Shown here: positions 1-5,730 of the stretch, piece after piece
How the letters are laid out: the number at the start of each line of letters is the position of its first letter
Position numbering within the stretch: the stretch's first letter is position 1
Assembly (NCBI GenBank): GCA_029245665.1
Contig: JAQWOW010000006.1
Span: 1 to 9,659, forward strand
DNA length: 9,659 nucleotides
Reading direction: 5' to 3'
DNA from: Polaribacter sp.
GTDB lineage: Bacteria > Bacteroidota > Bacteroidia > Flavobacteriales > Flavobacteriaceae
Notes under the pieces: generated by a model
The model's database searches: none
What the model saw: the letters and a program-made list of their open reading frames with translations, nothing else
Told to the model about the DNA's origin: nothing
Program-made: the position numbers and the translations under genes

Positions 1-518
1 TTCAATGTAATTTGAAAGTAATTCCAATAGATAATTATACACACAATACGATGTATAGCCTACCGATAAAACCATCTCCCAATTTACCAAATGATAAAAG
101 TATAAATCTTTATCCGAGTTTGTGTTTTTTTGAGGGAACCAACGTATCTGCTGGGCGCGGAACACAGTTGCAATTTCAAATATATGGCTCTCCTTTTTTA
201 AAAAATACCAATTTTGAATTCACACCCCAATCTAATGATGCTGAAAAAAATCCAAAAAATAAAAATCAAAAATGTTTTGGTGAAGATTTGAGAACCAAAA
301 AAATGTTAAATCAATTAGATTTGTCTTATCTGATAAAAGCTTATAAGAACAATTCCTCTAAAGTTTTTTTTAATAGTTTTTTTACAACCCTAGCGGGAAC
401 AAAAAAGCTACAACAACAAATAGAACAGGGTTTGTCTGTAAATGAAATTAAAAATTCATGGAAAGAAGACCTTCATAAGTTTAGAATCGTCAGAGAAAAA
501 TACCTGCTCTACAAGTAA
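1..518 (+). CDS. namZ: C-terminal part of a DUF1343/NamZ-like exo-beta-N-acetylmuramidase (5' end outside window)
   Basis: This family (DUF1343, YbbC/NamZ, glycoside hydrolase family 171) removes N-acetylmuramic acid from the non-reducing end of peptidoglycan fragments during cell-wall recycling. About 171 C-terminal residues of a protein usually near 400 are visible. The frame is open to the left edge (codons from base 3), so the gene starts upstream and the TTG at 12 is an internal leucine. Recognisable family blocks are NYTHNT followed by a proline-rich PSPNLPN segment, then the hallmark LYPSLCFFEGTN and GRGT (bases 108-164), and a closing LAGTKKLQQQIEQG...YLLY tail. The N-terminal Rossmann-like catalytic half and any signal peptide cannot be judged here. 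The stop codon lies inside the first arm of a terminator hairpin, and the next gene is convergent. The family call is firm; enzymatic activity is inferred from characterised members. Confidence 0.85.
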   Translation, partial: QCNLKVIPIDNYTHNTMYSLPIKPSPNLPNDKSINLYPSLCFFEGTNVSAGRGTQLQFQIYGSPFLKNTNFEFTPQSNDAEKNPKNKNQKCFGEDLRTKKMLNQLDLSYLIKAYKNNSSKVFFNSFFTTLAGTKKLQQQIEQGLSVNEIKNSWKEDLHKFRIVREKYLLYK

Positions 519-538
519 AAAGAGTACTTGTTTTCTTT
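511..538 (+). terminator. Rho-independent-type terminator of the NamZ-like gene
   Basis: ACAAGTA (511-517) and TACTTGT (525-531) form a perfect 7-bp stem around a 7-base loop, directly followed by a T-rich tract (TTTCTTT, 532-538). The left arm overlaps the stop codon at 516-518. The tract favours termination of the plus-strand gene. On the minus strand no T run follows the stem, so it would not serve the convergent desaturase gene equally well. Confidence 0.6.
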
Positions 539-546
539 AGAATAAA

Positions 547-1383
547 TTAAATATTCTCTATTTCTGTGGGCTTTTTATAACCTTGAAAAGGTTGTTTTAA
601 CAACTCTTTTAAAGATGAATTTATTTCTTCATCGGGGAAAGTATCTACCCCATATACAATTTTTTCGCGATCCATTTCTTTGTAAGTTCCAAGAATTCTA
701 TCCCAGATAGAAAAAATATTTCCATAGTTAGAATCTGTATAAGGAAGTTTATAATGATGATGAATTTTATGCATATCTGGAGAGACGATAAAGTAACTCA
801 ATATTCTATCTACCTTTGGTGATATTTTAATATTTGCGTGGGTAAATTGTGTGAATATTAATGACATTGATTGATATAGCATGACGATCGCAATAGGTGT
901 TCCAACAATAAAAACACCCAAAAGGGTGAAGGAAAAACGGACAATGCTTTCTAGAGGATGATGTCTGTTGGCAGTTGTGGTATCTACTTTATGATCTGAG
1001 TGATGAACCAAATGCACCATCCATAAAGGTTTTATTTTATGTTCAGTATAATGAGCTAAATACGCACCAAAAAAATCTAAAAATAAAACACCTAAAATTA
1101 CATACAACCAAAGAGACATTTTTGGAAGCCAGTTAATTATACCAAAATCACTAGCTTCCACCCAATCTGATGTTTTTAATAACAAAAAAGCGAGTGTGAA
1201 ATTAATTAAAATGGTTGTGAATGTAAAAAACAAGTTTGGAAAAGCGTGTTTCCATTTTTTATAGTCGAAATTTAAAAAAGGAATAACTCCTTCTAAAATC
1301 CAAAAAAAAGATAGTCCACCTACTAAAATCACACTTCTGTGCAGAGAAGGAATTGTTTCAAAATAATTAAATATGGTTTCCAA
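547..1383 (-). CDS. Sterol desaturase / fatty acid hydroxylase superfamily membrane protein
   Basis: This is a membrane-bound di-iron oxygenase of the PF04116 superfamily, whose members hydroxylate or desaturate lipids, sterols or carotenoids; the substrate here is unknown. The 278 residues contain hydrophobic segments at about 15-37, 48-70, 90-110 and 148-180. The full set of histidine boxes is present: HX3H at 111-115, HX2HH at 124-128 with a further His131, HH at 141-142, and HX2HHH at 205-210. The tail NYGNIFSIWDRILGTY (219-234) is typical of the family. No ATG is available: an in-frame stop (1390-1392) lies two codons upstream of the TTG at 1383, and the next methionine is residue 89, beyond two membrane segments. 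TTG at 1383 is therefore the best start. It is convergent with the NamZ-like gene and divergent from pyrD, so it is probably transcribed alone. Family confidence is high; the reaction is not predictable. Confidence 0.88.
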   Translation of the reverse strand: METIFNYFETIPSLHRSVILVGGLSFFWILEGVIPFLNFDYKKWKHAFPNLFFTFTTILINFTLAFLLLKTSDWVEASDFGIINWLPKMSLWLYVILGVLFLDFFGAYLAHYTEHKIKPLWMVHLVHHSDHKVDTTTANRHHPLESIVRFSFTLLGVFIVGTPIAIVMLYQSMSLIFTQFTHANIKISPKVDRILSYFIVSPDMHKIHHHYKLPYTDSNYGNIFSIWDRILGTYKEMDREKIVYGVDTFPDEEINSSLKELLKQPFQGYKKPTEIENI

Positions 1384-1468
1384 ATTGATTTAAATTTTTA
1401 CTAAAATAGTGAAAATTAATAAGGGTAAATTATAGTAAGATTCCCTTTTCTCATTATTCTTCAGATTT

Positions 1469-1501
1469 ATTGGCTTCCAAAATTAAATATTCTTAATTTT
1501 G
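1469..1501 (+). promoter_or_regulatory. Bacteroidota-type promoter of pyrD
   Basis: A -33 element TTG (1470-1472, in the context ATTGG) is followed after 21 bases by the -7 element TAATTTTG (1494-1501), a full match to TAnnTTTG. Transcription would start near 1507, giving a leader of about 35-40 bases before the pyrD ATG. The match to the consensus is seen directly; activity is inferred. Confidence 0.7.
1478..1501. repeat. Perfect 9-bp inverted repeat overlapping the pyrD -7 element
   Basis: CAAAATTAA (1478-1486) and TTAATTTTG (1493-1501) are exact reverse complements separated by 6 bases. The right arm contains the pyrD -7 element, and the left arm carries the same octamer facing the desaturase gene on the minus strand. 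It could be an operator, or paired divergent -7 elements. No good -33 partner is visible for the minus-strand copy. Confidence 0.55.
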
Positions 1502-1543
1502 CAGAGTAGAATTCTTTTATTTCTGCCAACAACTTAAGAAAGT

Positions 1544-2578
1544 ATGTACAAATCTGTTGTAAGACCCATCTTATTTTTCTTTGATCCGGAAAAAATTCAT
1601 CATTTCACATTTTCTTTAATAAAGGTAGTATGTAAAATTCCATTTGTTTCTAAGATTTTTAGAGGGTTTTATGTAGTTAACGACAAGCGATTAGAAAGAA
1701 CCCTATTTGGTATAACCTTTAAAAATCCTGTTGGTTTGGCCGCAGGTTTTGATAAAAATGCAGTTTTATATAATGAATTAGCAAATTTTGGCTTTGGATT
1801 TATAGAAATTGGTACAGTAACACCAAAAGGACAAAAGGGCAATCCTAAAAAAAGATTATTTAGGTTAAAAGACGACCAAGGAATTATTAATAGAATGGGC
1901 TTTAACAATGATGGAATTGCAGCCGCTATTGAAAATTTAAAAAAGAATAAAGGTCAGGTCGTTATAGGCGGAAATATTGGTAAAAACACAGCGACAACCC
2001 CAGAAAATTACACAGAAGATTATTGTGAAGTGTTTCAATCGTTACATCCTTATGTAGATTATTTTGTGTTGAATGTAAGTTGTCCTAATGTTGGAAGTCA
2101 TGCTAAATTAAATGATAAGGAATATTTATTAGAATTAATTTTTGCCTGTAAAAAATTAAATTTAAAAGAAGAAAAACAAAAACCCATATTATTAAAAATT
2201 GCGCCAGATTTAAATAATAATCAGTTGAATGAAATTATTGATTTGGTAAAAGAAACTCAAATAGACGGAGTCATTGCCTCAAATACTTCTACAAATAGAG
2301 CTGGATTAAAAGCCTCTAATGAACGTTTAGAGGAAATTGGAAATGGAGGAGTAAGTGGTCAGCCAGTTAAAAATAAGAGTACAGAAGTCATTAAATATTT
2401 AGCAGACACCTCTAATAAATCTTTTCCTATCATTGGAGTAGGAGGTATTCATTCTGAAAAAGATGCTTTAGAAAAATTAAAAGTAGGGGCAGACTTAGTT
2501 CAAGTGTATACTGGTTTTATATACGAAGGACCAAGTTTGGTAAAGCGAATTAATAAAGCAATTCTTTCAGAATTGTAA
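1544..2578 (+). CDS. pyrD: Dihydroorotate dehydrogenase (quinone), class 2
   Basis: PyrD oxidises dihydroorotate to orotate in de novo pyrimidine synthesis, using FMN and passing electrons to membrane quinone. At 344 residues it has the usual class 2 length and the class 2 N-terminal quinone-tunnel helices (PILFFFDPEKIHHFTFSLI, 8-26). FMN and substrate motifs follow: GLAAGFDKN (64-72), EIGTVTP (88-94), INRMGFNN (115-122), IGKNTATTPE (145-154), LLKIAPD (216-222), GGVSGQPV (268-275) and IGVGGI (297-302). In NVSCPN (177-182), Cys180 occupies the position of the class 2 catalytic serine (E. coli Ser175), which is unusual. The ATG at 1544 is preceded by an A/G-rich AAGAAAG and lies about 40 bases after a consensus promoter. 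The gene is separate from the pyrRB operon, and a LysE-family gene follows 71 bases downstream. Confidence 0.97.
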   Translation: MYKSVVRPILFFFDPEKIHHFTFSLIKVVCKIPFVSKIFRGFYVVNDKRLERTLFGITFKNPVGLAAGFDKNAVLYNELANFGFGFIEIGTVTPKGQKGNPKKRLFRLKDDQGIINRMGFNNDGIAAAIENLKKNKGQVVIGGNIGKNTATTPENYTEDYCEVFQSLHPYVDYFVLNVSCPNVGSHAKLNDKEYLLELIFACKKLNLKEEKQKPILLKIAPDLNNNQLNEIIDLVKETQIDGVIASNTSTNRAGLKASNERLEEIGNGGVSGQPVKNKSTEVIKYLADTSNKSFPIIGVGGIHSEKDALEKLKVGADLVQVYTGFIYEGPSLVKRINKAILSEL

Positions 2579-2580
2579 TT

Positions 2581-2620
2581 TTTCTATTGAGAATAGAAAC
2601 CAATAAGTTCTATTTTTTTT
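2581..2620 (+). terminator. Overlapping alternative hairpins with T run after pyrD
   Basis: Three short segments can pair in two exclusive ways. TTTCTATT (2581-2588) pairs perfectly with AATAGAAA (2592-2599) around a GAG loop. Alternatively AATAGAA (2592-2598) pairs with TTCTATT (2608-2614), and that second stem runs straight into a T run ending at 2620, like a terminator. The stems are AT-rich and weak. The element may simply end pyrD transcription, or it may limit read-through into the LysE-family gene. Confidence 0.4.
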
Positions 2621-2649
2621 GGAATTTGAAATAGCATATATTTACTAAA

Positions 2650-3264
2650 ATGATTGAACTTCTTTTTTCTTTTTCATTAGCTACCTTTATTTTATCAATA
2701 TCTCCAGGGCCAGATAATCTTTTCGTATTGACTCAAAGTAGTGTTAATGGAAAAAAATATGGTTTGGCTACTGTTTTTGGTTTGATGACTGGTTGTCTTT
2801 TTCATACTTCATTAGTTGCTTTTGGTATTTCTAAAATAATCAAAGAAAATGAAAGTATTTTCTTTCTAATTAGATTATTTGGATCAAGTTATCTTCTCTA
2901 TTTAGCATTTAAAGTCTATCAAAGTGATACTAAAATAGTTTTGTATAAGGATGCAATTAGAAATGAGTCTCTTTTTCAATTTTTTAAAAAAGGATTTATA
3001 ATGAATGTTTTAAATCCTAAAGTAACCCTCTTTTTCTTAGCTTTATTTCCTCAGTTTTTATTTTCTGACACCATTTCAATAGTCGTGCAATTTTATTTTT
3101 TAGGAGCACTATTTATTTTAATTTCATTTTTAGTTTTTGCAACAATTGCCCTGTTATCAGGTGGTCTTTCGAACTATCTAAAAGAACATTCTAAAATTGG
3201 TTTGTACTTAAAATGGGGCCAAATAATCGTATTCGTTTCTATTGCTATTATGATATTATCATAA
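2650..3264 (+). CDS. LysE/RhtB-family amino acid exporter
   Basis: The product is an inner-membrane protein of the LysE/RhtB superfamily, whose characterised members export amino acids such as lysine, threonine or homoserine, powered by the ion gradient; the substrate here cannot be told. At 204 residues the length is typical. The family signature SPGPDNLFVL (18-27) lies at the end of the first membrane segment, and the conserved second-half motif NPKVTLFFLALFPQF (122-136) follows a GFIMN stretch. Hydrophobic segments are at about 5-27, 40-63, 70-90, 118-138, 145-169 and 186-204. The ATG at 2650 follows ACTAAA with no clear Shine-Dalgarno sequence, which is common in Bacteroidota. It is 71 bases after pyrD in the same direction, so partial co-transcription is possible, but hairpins lie between them. 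The next gene is convergent. Confidence 0.92.
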   Translation: MIELLFSFSLATFILSISPGPDNLFVLTQSSVNGKKYGLATVFGLMTGCLFHTSLVAFGISKIIKENESIFFLIRLFGSSYLLYLAFKVYQSDTKIVLYKDAIRNESLFQFFKKGFIMNVLNPKVTLFFLALFPQFLFSDTISIVVQFYFLGALFILISFLVFATIALLSGGLSNYLKEHSKIGLYLKWGQIIVFVSIAIMILS

Positions 3265-3311
3265 AGTAAAAACAGTAATGAAAGTCATTGATATAAGTTC
3301 ATTCGTGTATT

Positions 3312-3650
3312 CTACAGGATTTGTTGTCCGTTTTTAATCAATTTAGATGTTTGTAGTAAAACCACTTGATTCTCTTTATTATAAACACCTAAAATTAGGA
3401 ATTCACTCATGAAGTTCGCAATCTGTTTTGATTTAAAATTTACAATTCCAGAAACTTGTTTGTTAATCAAGTCTTTTTTAGAATACAAATCTGTTATTTG
3501 AGCACTTGTATTTTTAACTCCCAAACTACCAAAATCAACTTTCAATTGATATGCAGGTTTTCTTGCATTTGGAAAATCATTGACCTCAATAATAGTTCCT
3601 ATTCTAATATCTACTTTTAAAAAATCTTCAAATGTAATTTTTTCTTTCAT
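3312..3650 (-). CDS. csaA: CsaA-like tRNA-binding domain protein
   Basis: CsaA is a small OB-fold protein of the tRNA-binding (EMAP II-like) family. It is described as a secretion-related chaperone in Bacillus and binds tRNA as a dimer. The 112-residue product keeps the family blocks: FEDFLKVDIRIGTI (7-20), NARKPAYQLKVDFG (28-41), SAQITDLYSK (49-58) and KQIANFMSEFLILG (75-88). The reading frame stays open 13 codons further upstream, but the start is placed at 3650 for two reasons. Homologues begin just ahead of the conserved DFLKVDIRIG block, and this ATG forms an ATGA overlap with the stop codon of the upstream Mpo1-like gene, implying translational coupling. The 13 extra residues are very basic and polar, as expected from shadow coding of the neighbour. 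The assignment is strong; its cellular role in this organism is inferred. Confidence 0.93.
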   Translation of the reverse strand: MKEKITFEDFLKVDIRIGTIIEVNDFPNARKPAYQLKVDFGSLGVKNTSAQITDLYSKKDLINKQVSGIVNFKSKQIANFMSEFLILGVYNKENQVVLLQTSKLIKNGQQIL

Positions 3651-4120
3651 TTTGTTTTTTCTTTTTTGCCTATCTTCTGAATTACCCATAAAGGACCAAT
3701 CAATAAGAATTGTAAATCTTTTGCAAATGAGGGTTTCTTACCTTCAATTTTATGTCCCCAAAATTGCCCAATCCAACCTACAATAAATATACATATAGAA
3801 GCATAAAGTAGCTGCACATTATTTCCTAACCAGAAATTACCAATAATACAAAGTAGTAGTACAAGTATCATTTCTAAAAAATACCAAAACCCCAAGCGTA
3901 AATAGAAAAATGAAATAAGAATTCCAATTACTACTGCCCAATTTTCAACTAATGGATTGTAGATTTTAAGGGTGTTTTCTATAGGTAGCGTTGGGATGCT
4001 CATTAAAAGTCCAATGACACTAAAAAAAATTATAGGAACACAAATAAAATGAACTATTTGATTGGTTTTATTTTGATGGCTAACAGCATATTCATCAAAC
4101 CATTGTTTTGCAGTTTTCAT
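3647..4120 (-). CDS. Mpo1-like (DUF962/YGL010w) integral membrane protein
   Basis: This 157-residue protein belongs to the DUF962 family. The yeast member Mpo1 is an Fe2+-dependent dioxygenase in alpha-oxidation of 2-hydroxy fatty acids from phytosphingosine. The visible family pattern is W7...Y11...H15, then H24 in VHFICVP, and WGHKIEGKKPSFAKDLQFLLIGPLW (121-145) with His123, Glu126 and Asp135. Histidines 15, 24 and 123 are the likely metal ligands. Four hydrophobic segments lie at about 22-42, 60-77, 79-97 and 103-120, and a lysine-rich tail follows. The stop overlaps the csaA start by 4 bases, so the two are co-translated. The ATG at 4120 is the first in the conserved N-terminus. Whether the bacterial protein acts on sphingolipid-derived acids is not known; Bacteroidota do make sphingolipids, which makes it plausible. 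Confidence 0.88.
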   Translation of the reverse strand: MKTAKQWFDEYAVSHQNKTNQIVHFICVPIIFFSVIGLLMSIPTLPIENTLKIYNPLVENWAVVIGILISFFYLRLGFWYFLEMILVLLLCIIGNFWLGNNVQLLYASICIFIVGWIGQFWGHKIEGKKPSFAKDLQFLLIGPLWVIQKIGKKEKTK

Positions 4121-4202
4121 AAGTTTATAAATTAAAACTTAAAGATATGAGTATTTTAAGAAACATAAAATTTAATTTACAGGATCCTAACAATTTATCA
4201 AG

Positions 4203-4251
4203 ATCTATTATCCTCCAAGATTTTAAACCTAGTATTAAACGAGGATAGATT
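4203..4251. repeat. Imperfect inverted repeat between rnz and the Mpo1-like gene
   Basis: ATCTATTATCCTC (4203-4215) and GAGGATAGAT (4241-4250) pair over about 10 bp with a 2-base bulge (core TATCCTC/GAGGATA, 7 bp), around a 25-base interior. No T run follows on either strand at the expected place, so it is not a classic terminator. The surrounding gap (4121-4312) shows no clear promoter match or reading frame. It may be a leader structure or an operator; function is unassigned. Confidence 0.35.
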
Positions 4252-4312
4252 AAAAAAAATGAAATTTATAAAAAAACAGCGTTAGTTCAGACACTCTTCT
4301 AAATGAATTTAA

Positions 4313-5230
4313 TTATTTTATAGAGAATACTTTTCCAGGTTCTGCTAATTCTGTGTTTTTAAAGACTTCTTGTGCTTCTTTTTTAAACAAACTGATGTCT
4401 TTATATCTTCCGGAATAATGCCCCAGAACTAATTGATTTACATTGGCCTCCTTAGCAATTTTAGCAGCTTGTTTTGTGGTAGAATGTTTTGTTTTTTTTG
4501 CCAAATCTTTTCTGTCTGATAAAAAAGTAGCTTCATGATATAGTAAATCAGTATTTTCAATTATTGAGATAATATCTGGTTTATAAGATGTATCACTACA
4601 AAAAGCATAGCTTAGAGGCTTCGGAGGCGGAATTGTTAATTCACTATTAGATATTACTTCGCCAGAAGATAAAATAATATCTTTTCCTGCTTTAATATTT
4701 AAATAATCGGCTTTATCAATTTCTTTATAATTACGAATGTTTTCAGTATGTAATTTTCTTGACTTCTCTTTTTCAGTGAACAAATAACCATTTGTGTAAA
4801 CCCTGTGATTCAAGGGAATCGTTTTGACTGAAACTTTTTCGTCTTCATAAATAAGTTCACTTTTTTTGGAAACTAATTCATGAAAAATTATTTTGAAATT
4901 AGCATGAGACTGAGAGGTTTTTAATTGTAATAAAGTAACTTCTTTGATGCCTTTTGGGCCATAAATATGGAGCTCTTTTTCTCTGTTTAGAATGCCGAAT
5001 GTTGCCAATAAACCTACCAAGCCATAAAAATGATCTCCGTGTAAATGAGAAATAAAAATATGATTTATCTTAGAAAATCCCACCTTGTATTTTCTCATTT
5101 GACGTTGCGTTCCTTCTCCACAATCAATTAAAAAATGACTATTATTAATTTCTAAGTATTGTGAAGTTGGAAAAGCATTTATTCTTGGTGTTGCAGAATG
5201 ACATCCTAAAATAGTTAGCGTTATACTCAT
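4313..5230 (-). CDS. rnz: Ribonuclease Z (tRNase Z)
   Basis: RNase Z is a zinc metallo-beta-lactamase-fold endonuclease that cleaves tRNA precursors 3' of the discriminator base. At 305 residues it matches the short, dimeric bacterial form (ElaC type). Zinc-binding motifs are complete: HLHGDH (62-67), His142 in LNHR, Asp213 in CSDTS, and His271 in LGHYSGRY, with His249 in TKHST also conserved. The N-terminal block GCHSATP...ATSQ-like segment (9-24) and LIDCGEGTQRQ (34-44) are typical, and the flexible exosite arm follows GTKLHT-like residues around 155-185. The ATG at 5230 starts the first beta strand (MSITLTILG). No strong Shine-Dalgarno sequence is visible. It lies 164 bases downstream of the pyrR-pyrB-STAS operon on the same strand, separated by a terminator hairpin, so it probably has its own promoter, although read-through is possible. 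Confidence 0.96.
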   Translation of the reverse strand: MSITLTILGCHSATPRINAFPTSQYLEINNSHFLIDCGEGTQRQMRKYKVGFSKINHIFISHLHGDHFYGLVGLLATFGILNREKELHIYGPKGIKEVTLLQLKTSQSHANFKIIFHELVSKKSELIYEDEKVSVKTIPLNHRVYTNGYLFTEKEKSRKLHTENIRNYKEIDKADYLNIKAGKDIILSSGEVISNSELTIPPPKPLSYAFCSDTSYKPDIISIIENTDLLYHEATFLSDRKDLAKKTKHSTTKQAAKIAKEANVNQLVLGHYSGRYKDISLFKKEAQEVFKNTELAEPGKVFSIK

Positions 5231-5339
5231 TGATTTATAAGAAGTTTAATAATGTTTTTTTTCAATTTAATACCAATCTTTATAAACCCTAGAAATATAT
5301 TTTCAACAGTAGATAAGAGAAAAATGGAATTCAGTCTCT

Positions 5340-5366
5340 AAAATTTCAGGGGTTCTTTCCTGAAAT
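5340..5366 (-). terminator. Terminator hairpin of the pyrR-pyrB-STAS operon
   Basis: ATTTCAGG (5343-5350) and CCTGAAAT (5359-5366) form a perfect 8-bp stem, extendable by two G-T pairs, around an 8-base interval. Read on the minus strand the stem is followed by a short T stretch (complement of AAA at 5340-5342 plus the stem end). It sits about 30 bases after the STAS gene stop and before rnz. The T tract is short, so termination may be partial. Confidence 0.55.
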
Positions 5367-5394
5367 AAGAAATATTTTTCTTGATACTATTTAA

Positions 5395-5727
5395 TTAAAA
5401 ACCTAATTCTCTTTCTATTGCTTCCATCTCTATAATATCTTCTGCTTCCTGTAAGGTTGGAACAATATTAAAATTCTCCGGAAAAGAATTTACATCAGCA
5501 CCCGAATTTACAAGCACAAATGATTTGTTATTTTCTTTTTTCTCTTTTGAAACTTCTACCAATAATAATACTTGTTTAGCAGTGAAACTAATAGTTTTTG
5601 AAATTTGAACTACCAAGTGTTCTTTGTGAAGATGTTCTTGTTGATTTTGGAAAGAATTATAAAAGTCTGAAAAAGACTTTTCACTGCATGTAACAAGTAA
5701 AAATGCATCTTTTTTTTCTATTTTCAT
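5395..5727 (-). CDS. STAS-like small protein in the pyrimidine operon
   Basis: The product is a 110-residue cytoplasmic protein without signal or membrane segment. The order of elements fits a STAS (anti-sigma-factor antagonist) fold: a short strand LLVTC (10-14), an acidic/polar helix, the central strand HLVVQISK (37-44), helix VLLLVEVSKEKKENN (53-67), strand SFVLVNSG (69-76), and TLQEAEDIIEMEAIERE (91-107) as the last helix. Where phosphorylatable STAS proteins have DSSG, this one reads SFTA (47-50), so ordinary kinase-controlled switching is doubtful. The start is 3 bases from the pyrB stop (TAG, GTA, ATG), with AGATAGG as a possible ribosome site, so it is the third gene of the operon. 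I recall similar proteins in flavobacteria beside rnz, sometimes mislabelled as ribonuclease Z, but it has no metal-binding motif. The fold is inferred; the function is unknown. Confidence 0.75.
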   Translation of the reverse strand: MKIEKKDAFLLVTCSEKSFSDFYNSFQNQQEHLHKEHLVVQISKTISFTAKQVLLLVEVSKEKKENNKSFVLVNSGADVNSFPENFNIVPTLQEAEDIIEMEAIERELGF

Positions 5728-5730
5728 TAC

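Noticed and set aside
12..14. TTG as the start of the NamZ-like protein
   Set aside because: The frame stays open to the left edge and the family protein is more than twice as long, so this is an internal leucine of a truncated gene.
1669..1908. Minus-strand reading frame of 79 codons within pyrD
   Set aside because: It is antisense to conserved pyrD coding sequence, with no recognisable motifs or start signals.
2618..2644. Promoter for the LysE-family gene (TTTG and TATATTTA)
   Set aside because: The spacing of 15 bases is too short, the last base of the -7 motif does not match, and transcription would start at the start codon.
3277..3289. Hairpin AATGA/TCATT between the LysE-family gene and csaA as a bidirectional terminator
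   Set aside because: The stem is only 5 bp with no T run on either side, so it is likely chance.
3651..3689. A 13-codon N-terminal extension of csaA
   Set aside because: It lies inside the Mpo1-like gene in another frame, encodes a basic low-information stretch, and homologues start near the ATG at 3650, which forms an ATGA overlap.
3580..3786. Plus-strand reading frame of 68 codons across csaA and the Mpo1-like gene
   Set aside because: It is antisense to two recognised genes, and its hydrophobicity mirrors the opposite-strand codons.
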